From the NCBI GenBank assembly GCA_023897205.1, contig JAHWDD010000010.1, positions 2,232,001-2,296,000 on the forward strand: DNA of 64,000 nt, read 5' to 3'. Under the pieces are notes generated by a model. The model saw only the letters and a list, made by a program, of their open reading frames with translations, was not told the origin of the DNA and did not search any database. The DNA comes from Exophiala sp. HKRS030 (lineage: Eukaryota > Ascomycota > Eurotiomycetes > Chaetothyriales > Herpotrichiellaceae). A program made the translations under genes and the position numbers. Positions 32,362 through 45,471 of the stretch are shown piece after piece. Each line of letters starts with the position of its first letter. Positions within the stretch are counted from its first letter, which is position 1.

Positions 32362-34484
32362 ATGCTTTCTTTAAGGTTTTTGTTGTGGCTTGCAATCGAG
32401 ACGAGTGCTTTGGCAGTGCCTGTATCATTGAATCGTCGTGACTTAGGCTCTCAAATAACTGTCAATGGACGATCTGTCATCCTTGGAGGTATCGCATATT
32501 ATATCCCCAATGAACCAGAGGTAAACGAATATCAATTATTTAACGGCCCTCAACTAATTGGTGCTAGGGTATCATTCCTTCCTCGACAGAGCTATCAGTA
32601 GCGAGCAGTGGTTTCGTGCCATTGACTTATGTGAAAACTGAATCTCCATCAATCGACACCAGTCAATGGAATGCGACCATTGAGCGATTTGCGGCCTCTG
32701 ATGATGTTTGGACATCTTCCTTCTTACAGGGTAAACACTGGTGAATTATAAACGTCCACAAACAATTGACTTCATATAGTTGTCATCACTTCCGCGACGT
32801 CGGATCTGATCTCAGCATTGGGAGACCAAGAAATAACGATCATCTCCGTTGAAACTCTACCATCAGAAATACAAAGTCTACCTGAAGGGCCATACTTTTT
32901 GTCTGCTACTTCTGATGGCTGGGCAGTCTACAAAGCATATCGAATGTATGGTGATGATCATGGGGCGTTCTATTATGGAGTCGTTCAAAATGAACCAGAG
33001 GATTTCACCATCATGGCAGCAATTCATCCTGAAGCTTCAGACGGTTCGGCTACAATTGCGGTTCCTTCAAGACTATACTATTCAGCTCCGACTGAGGACA
33101 AGCCACTCAGCGGCGTTCGCGTAAGTTCATGGGAATCCTACAGCTTCCAGCATCACCACTGACTAGACTAGCTAGGAGTGAAAGATCTATATAATCTCAA
33201 AGGACTCAAAACTAGTATGGGAAATCGGGCGTGGCATTATCTGTACCCTCCAGTCAACGAGACGGCTGTTTCAATCCAACGACTCATTGACTTAGGGGCC
33301 GTCGTGGTTGGAAAAACTCGAACCAGTCAATTTGCCAATGGTGAAAGCGCAACAGTGGATTGGGTCGATTATCATGCTCCTTTCAATCCTAGAGGTGACG
33401 GATATCTTGACCCATCCTCTTCCAGTTCCGGAGCTGGAGCTGCTGGGGAGCCTATGATTGGATCGACATGAACATCGGTAGTGACACAGGCGGTTCAGTT
33501 CGCGCTCCCGCTGGTGTTACGGGCTTGTACGGTAATCGACCGAGCCAGGGCGCAATCGACTTAACAGGTGTACTATCCATGTCTCAATATATGGATACAG
33601 CGGCCTTTATCGTCCGAACAGCCTCCGGTTTTAGCAATTGGGGCAAAGCATGGTATGGCGCCAACCCACTCTTCAAAACATACACATCATTCCCGACCCA
33701 AATCATTTACCCCATCGATACACCAGATATCAATTCTACTTTGTACCCGAGTCCAGGCTTTTTTCCTTCATCGGTCAATGCATCTCAAATATTATTCGAC
33801 ACCTTCGTCTCGGCGCTCGAAGAACTCCTCGGGGTCAACCGGACCATCTACGATTTCTACACCGAATATAAAACCACCAGTGGTACTGACCTATATCCCC
33901 CAGACCACGTGGGAGAAGTATGGTCGAAACTAACCACATACGAACAATCCCGTGATGTTTGGCCACAATTCTTCGAGGACTACGCAGCGGCATACGATGG
34001 TGACCTACCGCACCTTGACCCACCAGTCAAGAGAAACCAGATCTATGGTACCCTACAGACAGAGGAAGACTTCGAGCGAATATTGGAATCCAAATCAGTC
34101 TTTCAGAACTGGACACGCACACAGCTATTGACATCAGACTTTGATTCTGCCGCTTGCTCGAATGCAATTCTAGTCAACCCTATCGTCACAGGAGGCAATT
34201 ATTCACGCGAAGGCTATCCTGCATCACCACCGACCCTCGATAATGTCTATCTCGGATGGAATAGGTATGGTATCTCACAGTTGGCCGGAGTTCCCGAAGT
34301 TGTATTGCCACTGGGCGAGATCCCGTTCGTGTCGCCTGTGACCAACACTACGAAGTACTCTCCTGTCGCCGTGTCGTTACTCGCTGGATATGGATGCGAT
34401 TTCATGCTATTTGATCTGGTTGAGCGCTTGGCTGAAATCGGCGCTATCCCGGCTGAAGTCAAGACTGGAACCTCGTTGTTCTGA
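32362..34484 (+). CDS. Secreted amidase-signature enzyme, one frame break
   Basis: Amidase-signature family hydrolase (amide to acid plus amine); substrate unknown. [20 protein letters not shown] is a signal peptide, so it is probably secreted. Catalytic elements: Lys in [14 protein letters not shown], the Ser/Gly-rich block ending [10 protein letters not shown], and the nucleophile region [21 protein letters not shown]. Introns at 32521-32567, 32731-32779 and 33121-33171 (all GTAAxx...TAG) keep one frame. The frame breaks at G-run 33446-33449, just before the nucleophile; adding one base gives [19 protein letters not shown], as expected, and 658 residues overall. An unrecognised N-terminal domain of about 250 residues precedes the amidase core, as in several fungal relatives. 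Alone in its surroundings. Confidence 0.87.
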
Positions 34485-34946
34485 AGTTAAGAGATGATTG
34501 TGCAGGGTGGCTTGAGTTTTGTCCTAATTCCATCACTCGTCATTAGACTGAGGAAAAAAAGGCTGTGGATTCCGATAGTGAATGAGTATCATTGTACATA
34601 GATGAATTGAACCAAGATAAACCAGGATTTATGTTGAAAATGACCAGGCATGCACTCCTTTACGCTCTATTACTCTATTTTGCAGTCTGCAATCACTACT
34701 ACTCTGCGTATACTGAAACGAAATCCGAAAAGTGTTCACAGCGATAGCAAATCCGGTCGGAGTGTATGCATACGTTTACGTTGCGTACCACCGTTCACAG
34801 CGCTAAGTTCACTTGCACGGCCTAGGCCGCGACTTGGCACACACTCAAGCAGTGATAGGTGGCAATAATTGTAGTGTATGTATATTTTTGTCACCAAATC
34901 ATCCTCAACAATCAGCCTGCAGGTACTCAGTATCATGCGAGCTAAC
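34485..34946. other. Amidase 3' flank and tRNA 5' flank
   Basis: About 0.46 kb with nothing recognisable as a gene. Confidence 0.5.
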
Positions 34947-35050
34947 GGAGAGATGGCCGAGCTTGGTTATGGCGTCAGGTTAAGGCTACAGTCTTGACAC
35001 TACGTTTCCTGATGGGGCAACCCGCGTGGGTTCGAATCCCACTCTCTTCA
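34947..35050 (+). tRNA. tRNA-Leu (anticodon AAG) with a 21-nt intron
   Basis: Acceptor stem GGAGAGA pairs with TCTCTTC (one G-T pair), discriminator A at 35050. A-box-like TGGCCGAGCTTGG and B-box GGTTCGAATCC are present. Anticodon stem TCAGG (34975-34979) pairs with CCTGA (35008-35012); the loop TTAAGG + T is interrupted after the purine 3' of the anticodon AAG by an intron at 34986-35006, the canonical position. A long variable arm (GGG-GCAA-CCC) confirms the class II leucine type. Flanked immediately downstream by T5, a Pol III terminator. Confidence 0.93.
34986..35006 (+). other. tRNA-Leu intron
   Basis: 21 nt between position 37 and 38 of the tRNA, inferred from the need to pair TCAGG with CCTGA and to give a 7-nt anticodon loop. 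Confidence 0.8.
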
Positions 35051-35054
35051 TTAC

Positions 35055-35131
35055 TTTTTGCATTTTTGCATTTTTGCATTTTTGCATTTTTGCATTTTTG
35101 CATTTTTGCATTTTTGCATTTTTTGCATTTT
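35055..35131 (+). repeat. Tandem (TTTTTGCA)n array, including Pol III terminators
   Basis: Eight perfect 8-bp TTTTTGCA units from 35055, then a TTTTTTGCA and a final TTTT. The first T5 begins 5 bp after the tRNA end and is the presumed terminator; each further unit repeats it. Confidence 0.85.
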
Positions 35132-36430
35132 GTGTCCCAGTGGCTGTTCATTCTTTGGTGAATAATTTTTTGTTAAATGCATTCGCAGAAGCCGCGGCTT
35201 TGTATAAGGTGAAATCGCTATGTACACACATCACACTCGCGGTATTGATCGGGAGATGACTGTCCTTTAATGACAACCCACGCCGTCTACAAGATACAGG
35301 ACGTCGTGAATATTTCGTACGTGTACTCAAGCGAGTTTTTATTCATCTCCTGGCGCTCAAGGACTCTCACTCCCTTCTCATCTCTGTCTGAGAAATGTCC
35401 GCCGAGTCTATCATAGATACAGCCGGTCCCTGCAGAGGTGCCTCGCGATTAAGTACGATGCCTTAACCTCCGCTTTTCTTGTTTCCTCCCTCTTCACTCC
35501 CTCCCCTATCTGAGAAAGCGCCGAGTGAAAAAGTGGACGGCTCATCCAAGGATCGACTATTGCTGTACGGGAGACGGATGAACGGATCTGATCAAGAATC
35601 TACACTCCATACCACCGCACATTCGGGCATATCCCAGGACGACGAGCCTCCAAGACCAAGGATTGTGTATATGCTGTGGACAGTAATAGTCGATGCGGAT
35701 GAGATGGAGAGGCTGTGGAAGTGATCTGTGCTTAATTTCGGCGGGATTTGGGGTTTTTTCGGGAGGTGAGATCATCACTCGTAGATTCGTCGGTGTTATT
35801 TTCTAATATGAGTGTGTGGATATGGACTCTGGATCTGGATGGGGGAATTTGAATTGAAGACTATGGCTGGCCCTGTCCCTCGAGTTAGTCGCTTGGTGAA
35901 GCCGGGTAACTTCTAGTGATGGAGGAATGGGACGAGAATGATGTACATTATCATGACTCAGGCTAGCATTGTGTACAATTTTGTGTTATTATTCTCGATA
36001 CCTTTGCTCTTGGTTGCATTTCTGATCTGATTGAGACAAGAACTATACAAGAAAGGGAATACTGTTGGAAGAAAGAGAAACATAGTATTGAGCTCTTTAA
36101 TAATGCTTGCGCATCCCTCAATAACGACTTGGCTGGTGCCGAACAAACTTTCTTAAACCAATCCTATCCCTTCATGCATTTGCGACATGTTCTGGGCTGT
36201 GAAAGGATAAAGAAGAAGATGAACCCTACAAGGGTGATATGCTGAATGGTCATGGTAATCATGGCAATGACCGGTAATATCGGATTCTGTGCTTCATAAA
36301 ACGATATCGATGATTCGTCGATAATAATGACAAAAGGAAATGAGATCTCAATACAAAGGAGATCATATGACAAGAGTCATTGGAGTGCTTCCCCAAGGAA
36401 ACAGAAAGGTTGATTCAAAGTGATTGCAAA
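35132..36430. other. Gap between tRNA-Leu and GLC8
   Basis: About 1.3 kb. No supported gene; short hydrophobic ORFs near 36164-36373 have no features beyond AT-rich composition. Confidence 0.5.
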
Positions 36431-37400
36431 TTAACTTGTGCCATTGACTCCACGACTTGGAAGGTTTTGAGGAACCGAAGGAAAAGTTGATCCATCATCG
36501 TCTTCGAGATCCATTTGTTCGGGATGGCTATAACAAGTCAGTAACAAGATTTCATTCGAGTTCAAATAATTCATACCCAAGTAAGCTTTTGATATCCTTC
36601 ATCTCATAATGCTTCTTTCGATGTTCCTCAAATTGACGATGTTTTTCAGAATCCTCACCATGAGGAAAATCGACTTGTTCTTGAGAACCAAATCCACTTC
36701 CCTCACTAACGCTGACGTGTTTCTCTTTGCTACTCTCCCTTGAAAGATTGGAAGTACTCCGAACAATGCGATCATTCTCAACACCAGCGGTAGAATTGTA
36801 TTCTTCTTCGGGTTCACCAAGTTCTAGACCTGGAATTTCGGATTCGCGGGGTTTCCTCGCAGATTTCTTCTTGGCCAGATCGACCTCATCAACATTGACA
36901 TATCTAGGATCAATGGCGACATCCTCTTCTTCATCCTCCATTGCATCACCGTATTGGAAAGGAGTCTTGGGTTCAGTGATTTTCATTCGACCCCCAGATT
37001 CTTGTTCTGCAAGGTAGAGGTTTGCCTCATCCCATTTCAAACGTTGTTGATCGGGATCATGATCTTGATTTGCGGCAACAACCGAAGAATGACGCCTAGA
37101 AGCTGAGGCTCTTCTTGCAGCCGATGAGGAACGACGATGACCGGCATTTTGAATTGTATTCTGTAGAACCAACTCTCTTTCTTCTTGAGGATCTAGTGGT
37201 GTAGATGGAGGTAGGTCTTCTCGAATAGGAGATGTTTGACCAGTACCAGAAGAGAATGAAGGGTTTTTGAGGATTCCTGTGGCAGGGTTAGTGATTCCAT
37301 ATCAAGGTTTCAGTTGGGACATTCGCATACCTCTGGGTCGAACGTTACCAGAGCTAGGATGATGAAGAGGAGGAGGGGAGTGATGAACCTCGACAGGCAT
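36431..37400 (-). CDS. GLC8: Protein phosphatase 1 regulator GLC8 / inhibitor-2
   Basis: Small disordered regulator of type 1 protein phosphatase. All family motifs are present: GILKN near the N-terminus, RLKWDEANLYLAEQE, MKITEPKTPFQYG (with the TP phosphosite) and the C-terminal helix FEEHRKKHYEMKDIKSLLG. Exon 1 starts MPVEVHHSPPPLHH at 37400. Introns at 37277-37330 (GTATGC, CTAAC, CACAG; GILKN is completed across it) and 36528-36576 (GTATGA/TATAG) give 288 residues ending VNGTS. Without the last intron the frame stops a few codons later, so the splice decides the C-terminus (HPEQMDLEDDDG...). No frame breaks. Confidence 0.93.
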
Positions 37401-40084
37401 TTTAGAAGGATTTGTCGGTGATGAAAGGGTTTAGATCTTGACTGGGATAGATGTAGAATCGATGAAACTGCGATGGAGTGATATGATGCGAAACAAGAGA
37501 AGAATGAATGGAAAGGTGGAAGTTGTTTTGTGTGGGTTGGTCGATCAACGAGTCAGGTGGGTTGAAATGGACAATGTTGGACCCAAAGTAATTGGATACA
37601 GGTCACCAAGACCAAATTCCCAATCCTGTCAGGATGATGCAGATTGTGAACCTAAGTCGTGGGTGGGAGAAAAGTGGAATGGTGGAGCATGGATAAGAAC
37701 TCCGTAATGTGAGACGGAGATGTTCCTGAGTTTCGTCAAAACACTGTTGAATCAAGGGTTGACCGTTTCTCAGACTCGAGGAGAAATTAAGAAAAGCATG
37801 TGCAAAGTTGGGAAAAGAAGAAGAACAAGACTGTTGTTGGTGGGATGATATGGAAGAATGAAGTCACTTGTTCAAGAAGGGCATGGGGATGAATGGGAAG
37901 GATGATGGATGACGCTCGTGACGATGAGCCAGTCCGAGTCTGCAGACCCGACGTTGAGGTATTCCGCCGTTGGTCAGGCGAAGTCGTTGTCACTCCGAGG
38001 TACCCATTCAGGCCCGGCCATGCCTGTGGATGCCTGTTTAAGCTGCATGGCTACCTAAAGTGCCTTGGGCTGAAGGTTGGAGGGGTCATTACAAGTACAC
38101 TAACTAACTGACTTACTAGGTAGTTGTAACGGTCGAAGGATGACAGCCTAGCAGATGGCTAGCCACTACAAGCCCAAATGTAGCCCCAAGCACGCCCAAG
38201 TATAACCGAGGGTTTGTTCAGCATGAAGCTGAGAGGGCCCCTACACTAGGTACTTAACCATCTGATGCTGCCTATCCAGGTAAGCCCCTAGTTAGTAATT
38301 AGAGGCTAAACTCTAAAGAGGGTTGAAAGAAGAGAAAGAAGGACCGAGGGGCAAACCCCGTTAAACCTGCACCTGCACCTGCAACTGCACTGCACTGCAC
38401 CTGCTATTCGGTTTCCTTGACAAGTCTTGGCAATCGACGTCATTTTCACAAGGGGACCACGAGGGGCACATTCATACACTGAAAACGTCTTCTCTGACCA
38501 ACACTGTCATCCTTGTTCCATCTAATCACCCGGTCCTCGTCACGGTCATGCATATATGAATCGGAGAAATTCATGCCTATCACGGATAATATCCTCCATC
38601 ATGGACATGTCTGATGACCTTGAGATTATCTTCTCTTGATGGGTGATGGGGGACAGGTATCGTTGAAATCACCATCCTTTTAACATGTGCGTTTAGATTC
38701 TCAACAACCATATCCAGCCGATAACCTCGTATTCCGCTTCCCAACGGCTCACGCCGGCAAATGTATCCAACTTCTAATCTATTACGGCAATCATATCTTA
38801 CCTGAAGGAAACCTACCAATTTAAAGGTAGGTCAGTGTTCATGCTTGGTCAAAAAGTCCCCCTGTCCATCACTACCCAGAGCACAAACATCCCGTTTCCC
38901 CTTGTGACACGACATCCATTCATCCTAAGCACGGCATGTCGTGCGACCACCTCCAGGCTCTAATTTCCCAGATCAGACCTAACTATTGGCGCAATAAGTC
39001 ATGTGCCTGACCTGCTATCAGCCTAACGAGGCCACGGCCCACAATACATAATTGTACAGCAAAGTACAGCACATGCCTTGGGCTTACAGGTTTAGATTCT
39101 CTAAAAGAATGCAAGTCAAATTTTTCTCGACCTATGAGCACCCTTAGCTTTCCTTACAAAGCTCATCTCTAGTTGGAGTTGCATTCTAACCCCGAAGTTT
39201 CGTGATTGGTTCCACGCAAAACCAGACACTAATTCATTAGGTACATACAGAACCTACCATTGGTATGCAATGCGACGTGATCTGAATCTGGTCACTTGCT
39301 ATCATTTGTTCCTGTCGTTTGATACTGCATAACTTGTGCTGTACGCTATGTGGTACATGCTATTTGCCGTGTGTTAGTCTTATGTGCTGGATGAACCGAT
39401 CTTGACGAACCAACCAAAGACCTACCAGTCTTACCATGAATCCACAACCACTATCCTACCGAGACTCGTGATTCGTGGATATCAAGGTCTGTCCTGCTTT
39501 GGGTTTTTCTTCTCTTCTCGCTAACCCATTGTTTAATGTCCCCCTTGGACGGGTGTAAGGGAAGTCAATCCGACACATGGCAGATTGTCCTTTGAGGAGG
39601 AGCATGCAGCCTCGGCTTTGTCTTAACCCGAGATTCCATTGATGAGTCGTTTCTCGAATCTCGGTCCTCGAATCTCGACTCAACCCAAAAGACTGACACT
39701 GGATCGAGATTCTGGATGATTGAGAAAAGACGAGTATAAACCCATCAAAGATTGGGATTTGTCTTTCCGGTGAACACATGTTCATCTTCAAGTACATCTG
39801 ACCAAAATCATTCGTCAATGTAACGTAACCCAAGACGTCGAGAGAGAAAGCAGGGATCGAGACAAAAAGAAAGAAAAATAAACAACTATTTAGTCAATCA
39901 TTGCAATACACGTATCACCGAACCTACCGACGTTCAAAAGAACAACATGTACTTTATTCCCCGTTCTTCTTCCTCCTCTCACCTACTCGAGCCACGAGGG
40001 AACATTATGGTATTGGGAATTGGTACTCAAGCACCTAATTGGAACTGACATTGACATTGGCAATTGCAATGATAGGGTGATACA

Positions 40085-40340
40085 GATATAGATACAGCTA
40101 CTGGTACTCATACTCATATCGATGCTAGTACAGCTACTGGTACTGGTACTGGTACTCATACTCATATTGATACTGATGCTGGTACAGATACTGATGCTGG
40201 TACAGGTACTGATGCTGGTACAGGTACTGATGCTGGTACAGGTACTGACGCTGGTACAGGTACAGGTACAGGTACAGCTATTGATACTGACGGGTGATAG
40301 TAGTAATAGTAATAGTATTGCATATAATAATAATAACAAT
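40085..40340. repeat. Minisatellite, 18-bp units of GCTGGTACAGGTACTGAT type
   Basis: A run of imperfect copies with shorter GGTACT and GGTACA steps; best-preserved tandem units lie around 40172-40260. It then grades into AATAAT/AGTAAT trinucleotides. Confidence 0.8.
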
Positions 40341-40867
40341 AATAATAATACTGACGGGCCGAGTGTTAATATATAGTAGTATAACATCAATTGCCACATC
40401 CACCCATCCATCCATCCATCGGGGCACCTGGTACCACCACCAGTAAGTAAGCAAGTACTCTGTGTCTCTCTCTTTCTCGCTCACTCACTCGTTCACTCAG
40501 TCAATCACTCACTCACTCAGTCAATCGATCATTCGATCGATCCAGTCAGTACCCAGAGGATTCCAATTTCCAATTTCCCATTTCCCATTTCCAAAAACGC
40601 CGAGAAGAAAGACGCCTCCTTGCAAAAAAACACAACACCCACCCACCCACTCACACCATACATACACGCCCACACACATACGCATACGCATACGCATACG
40701 TGCGCCAAAAGGGGAAAATCTCGCCAAAGGAACCAAAAAAGTCGATAATCGACATGACATTGACATTACCACCCGGTTTGATGAAAAAAAAATCAAAATT
40801 CCTCTGCCCCAATACAACACAACACAACACAACAAACATACATTCAATTTGACCGGAGAGAACATGT

Positions 40868-40892
40868 GGAGAGAGAGAGAGAGAGAGAGAGA
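40868..40892. repeat. (GA)n microsatellite
   Basis: Uninterrupted AG dinucleotide run about 100 bp from the stop codon of the next gene. Confidence 0.8.
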
Positions 40893-40996
40893 AAAAATAA
40901 CCAATTTCTCATTATACAAATCACGGTCCCATTAGGGTCTTGTTCTCTCTTTCAAACAAGAGACAAGAACAATGGACCCAAAGGTGAAATCCGTGC

Positions 40997-43900
40997 TCAT
41001 TGAATCGAACGACTTGCTTGCCGCTCCTCGAGTTTCTCTTGAGCCACTATATCTCCATTATCTGCTGCCGCTTGCATCCAATGTAGTGCTAGAGACAAAG
41101 CTTGACGACTGTATCGTGATCGAGGTTGCTCCTCTTCCTGCCACACCATATTCGGTTTGAAAACATCTGATGCCAAAGCCCATGGTAGACTCACAATCGC
41201 CATATCTTCAGAATGTGTCAAATATAGAATAGCCAATTCTCTTTGAGCAATCGCATTTCCTTCTCGAGCTGCTATCATCCAAAGTTCGGCGGCATTGACC
41301 ATGGATCCTTCAATTTTGTTGAGTGCTTTGGATCCATTACTTGAATCCTTACCAACAATTCCATCTGCTAAATCAACCATTCCTCGACATACATCATCCT
41401 TCCATGCCAATGCCGCCAATCCAACACGTAAGAATGAACGTGCCATTTCAGTTGCTTCCAAGGTTGTTGAGGCCACAAAGGCAGAAATATACTGTAAATC
41501 ACGAAATATTGTTTTTGGTGCCAATGTAAACATGATTTGTTTGAGGATGTTGACACTTTCTGCTTCTTCAATAGTACCGGAGTTCACCTCATTCAGACCT
41601 TTAGATGACTGCTTGTCAAGTCGTCCGAGCTTGGTCGTGAGAACGCTCGGGTTCAAACTGCTTCGACGATTCGAGGTTGGATCAACTTTTGGACTTTTCA
41701 ATTCAGGTAAAGTTCTTCTGAATGATTGTGCCAAATTAGCAAAATCAACCACCGCTTTTAATTTCATACCGGGATCCACGTGATGACTGATGCGAGCCAA
41801 AACATCTTCAAAAGCATTACGAAACGTGAAGTTGGTCTCGTCACCAACTTCACCATCGTCACAAAGTGCTTCTTTGATGTGATCAATCTCAGTAAAATCT
41901 GAAATTTTGGCGTTCGCACTGTAGCTTCTTCGTCTTTTGTGTTCCGTTTTGGGAGACACATCATTTCTGGCGTGTAAGAGAGCCCTCACATTTCTCCTCC
42001 GTAATCGATCAGTAAGTCCTGGTGTGGTTCTGACCATATTCATCCATGAATCTGTTTCGCTACCCATACTCCACACCAAACAGCCCAGATCAGATAATAG
42101 TAAGGAGATCAAATCCTGTTGTAAATCTGCCAGAAATTTGGCCTTTTCTGGACCATGATCAAGACCTCGACCTTCGAACGTAGATGCAGGATACGATCGA
42201 GAAGAGATTGAAGTGTTAGATCTTGGGTTCGAAGGAGGTGAAGACCAGAATTGATGGGAATCAGTTGTAGTCACAGTAGGAGCTCGCCCGACAGAACTGA
42301 TCAAAGAAGACAGATCACTTCCAAGTGAATGACGACCAGTTCTGGATGAACTTTGACTGTAGAATGAACCACGAGAGCCAGGTGTTCCGAATCGAGTGGG
42401 AAAGGAACTTGATGATAGTGGTTCACTCATGACGCTTGGGGCTCTCGTACTTGGTAAAGGACTGAAAAAATTGCTGGAGTGAGCTTCATAGAGATTCTTT
42501 TCCCGGACAAACAATTCACTTGACCATAAAATTGGACTGTCCGTCATAGTTTCACCCACCAACTTTCGCATGGCTGTTTTGACCTCCATACAAAAACGGT
42601 GAATTCTCTCCTCACCTTTGCAGAAATTCTCAACTCGTTTGAGCCACTTTTTGGTCATTTCAATCTGTTGGTCTGATAGTTTGCGAGGCCCTCCGTACTC
42701 TTTTGGAGCCTTCAAGATTGTCATGGTGTCAATTCTTGGTTGATCGAAATGGGATGATACCGATGTACTTGAAGTACTCGGTCGACTGAATTGGTACGGA
42801 CTTCGTTGATATTGATCCATCAAATTTGTCGTATACGGCGACAAAGTCATGTTGTTTAGTGCCACCGAAACATTTCTCGCTCCATCGTAGACATCTGAGG
42901 TCAATACACTCATAGTGTACCAAAGTTTGATTCGTAACTTGTCCACTTGAGTAACCACTTGCGATATTTTGGCTTTCGCTGCAGCATAGGTGATTGACAA
43001 ATTGGTTAGTTCATTATCAAGTCGGGAACATGTAGATTCAAGTCCAATTTGTGAACTGGTCAAAGTTGCAATTAAAGGCGACAAGACCTTCGTATCGTCC
43101 GCAGTGAAGACCGTTAAAGGATACTGACTTTTTAGTGACATATATGCAGTATGCCAATACAGCGAAGCGACACCATCAGCCTTGATTTGAGCCGCCTTTC
43201 GTTGGTTCAGAAACATTTCACTCAAATTGGAGGAAGACCAGTTGATGTTAGAACTTGAGAACGAGCCATTTCTTGCGTCGAGTTCCACGTCTGCCAAACG
43301 AATTGTGGCATGCTCAACAGCATTGAGATTTCCAAATAATTCCGTTGTCGATTGAGGATTCGTATTGGCCAGGGGGTTGAGTATAGCAAGCCGCCCATCA
43401 GTGGATATGTCGAATATTGCCCAATTTTCTTCGCAGACATGTACGTTCTTGGACGATTGACCAGGTTCGATGACATTCAAAATTGCTCTCAAGAGCTTCT
43501 CGAATTTTCCGGTGGCTCCTGATTGATGATATTGAGAACGGAATGTTGAATGAGATGAACTTAGAAATGAATCCCAAGGGCTGGAGGTATGAATAAATTG
43601 AGGACTCAATCCTTCCAATAAATGAGAGATATCTGTTGCGCATATGGATAGTGAGGAAGATGTGGTGGTTGGAAGTGTCGAATCACTCAATCCTTCGGCC
43701 TCGTAAGGGTCGGTATAAACTCCGTAGACCGAAAGATTGTCAATCAACTTGTCAAAATAATAGTGAACTGCAGGATCGATGGGTTGAAGGCGGCTGTGAC
43801 AATCATTACTGGCTTGTTTGTTGTATTTGATGATGGACTTACATAGGATTGTAGATGTCGTTGGCTCGATTGAAAGCGTGTTCATAAAGTCGTTGTAAAA

Positions 43901-45471
43901 GGTGATTCCTACTTTTCTCACTGATATGAACTTGTAACAACATACCCTCATCCTTCAACAATGTCAGTATAAGCAATAAAGTATCAGAGAAGATTATTAC
44001 CTCTGGATAGACAATGGCGATATGGAGAAAGTCTCTCAAGAACCACCTATTAAGGAAATCACCCCTGAACCTCAATCTGGCCTTTTCGGAGGGAAGTTTG
44101 GATATGATTGCCCGGCCAAGCTCGAGAGCACCTATAGGAATACCTTCTTCCATTGCCAAAAGTTGAAAAATGGATCGAACCGCATCGTCAAGAAAGTCTC
44201 GAGCCGCTTGAGTATTGAGACCATCATCATTCCCAAAGTCGACTTTATTTTCCTGACTGGAAAAGTGCGTACCGTCAAGAAATAATGCACCTTCCTGCAA
44301 TATTCTCATCAAGAGCAATTCCAGTCTTTCCTTGATTTGCCAATCGTACAAGGACGCGAAAGTGGATAGAACTCGACCAAATATCGGCTCGTAGATATGT
44401 TCAGATTCTGTCATCAATCGAGCACAAACAGTTGACCAAGTTGCAATTCTCAAACGACCTTCTCGACTCCGTACGTCATCAGAGGGACCGTAAACGTTGT
44501 GTAGGAGGAATGGTAAGGGATTCGATCGTTCAAAGGATGAAGCATATTCTTCAAGTTGCTTGGAATAAGCTGTGATTCTCATTGCCCTAGGTGTTCGACC
44601 TCGATTTTGTGGGAGGGATGATAAAACCGAATCGGAAATTTTGTGATACTTGGGAGTTGCAGACAAAGCCAGTCCTTTAATCTGAGCAGGATCCATGGCT
44701 TTGAATCTGTCGACGAGAAATTGAGGTTTTCTTCGTAAAGTTTCGAGTAATTCAATACAATCCTTTTGAGAAGATTCGGGCAATTTGGTGAAAAATGAAG
44801 GGGTTTGCGAGAATTTGATGGAATCAAACATATCCAAAGCCTGAATTTCATGTGACCATTGTGAGGAGCAAGAATCCACCAAATCTTGCATACGTTGACG
44901 AACATGGGCAAATCCAGCAGCCTCATTATTTGTAGAGATTTCGACCAATCCACCCCTCACCCAAGAACATACACGATGAAGCCGCGCGGATAAAGCGATG
45001 GCCTTTTCATAGTGTCTCCTCCTATGAGAGAGCATGTGTTTTCGATGTTCATGGTGTCTATGTTGTCGTAATTGGAGTGCAAAATCTTGAAAATGCATGC
45101 GCATATGTGCAAATGGAAGCTCTCGTGTAGGGAGGTTGGATAATGAAGAGGACGGTGGTTCTGCATGACGGATTTTGAGAGGGTCAGGAGTGCTCAACGA
45201 TTGTCTCTTAAATTGTTCATCTTGGACAGGGCTACTGCGATTTGAGTCTGTGAGACGGTGGGTGCCCTGAAATGGGTGATTTGGGGATTCAGGGCGGGAC
45301 ATAGGTTCGGCATCGTCTTGCGCATCGTGGGTAAGGTATGGGCTTGACGGAGGAGGAGGAGCTGCTGCTAGAGGTCATGAATGAGCAAAGATGATGATTG
45401 GGGGGAGAGATGGTGGTTGACCGACCTTGAGCATTCACAACACCGGCGTCCCTAGTTATTGACTCTGTCAT
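40997..45471 (-). CDS. Large filamentous-fungal protein with Sel1-like C-terminus, function unknown
   Basis: Two long overlapping ORFs are one gene. Proposed structure: exon 1 45471-45426 (MTESITRDAGVVNAQ), intron 45368-45425 (weak donor GTCGGT, acceptor TCTAG), exon 2 to 44001, stop-free intron 43953-44000 (GTAATA, CTGAC, GAAG; 48 nt, in frame), exon 3 to 43843, intron 43794-43842 (GTAAGT/ACAG), last exon to 40997. The exons sum to 4320 nt, exactly 1439 codons plus stop. The N-terminal part is basic then helical, with FLNRWFLRDFLHIAIVYPE...EGMLLQVHIS resembling RasGAP-like C-terminal helices; the middle is Ser-rich; the end has Sel1/TPR-like helices (MVNAAELWMIAAREGNAIAQRELAILYL; ALHWMQAAADNGDIVAQEKL). 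I recognise the architecture as a conserved fungal type but not its function. If the weak first intron is wrong, translation would start at 45302. Confidence 0.75.

Larger units (their letters stand above)
37401..40996. other. 3.6 kb gap rich in simple repeats
   Basis: GLC8 promoter at the left; no gene supported. Contents: TGCACC-type repeats near 38367-38404, an 18-bp minisatellite (40085-40340), TCACTCACT-type repeats (40470-40530), a GA run (40868-40892). ORFs here (e.g. 39983-40411 minus) translate the repeats. Confidence 0.55.

Noticed and set aside
39983..40411. 142-codon ORF with Cys/Thr/Ser repeats
   Set aside because: It is a translation of the GGTACT/GGTACA minisatellite; the opposite strand also gives a periodic ORF.
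40462..40935. 157-codon plus-strand ORF
   Set aside because: Translation of TCACTCACT, CATACGCATACG and GA simple repeats; not protein-like.
40997..45302. Two separate genes instead of one Sel1-like gene
   Set aside because: An ordinary GTAAGT...ACAG intron at 43794-43842 joins the two frames, and all proposed exons total an exact multiple of three.
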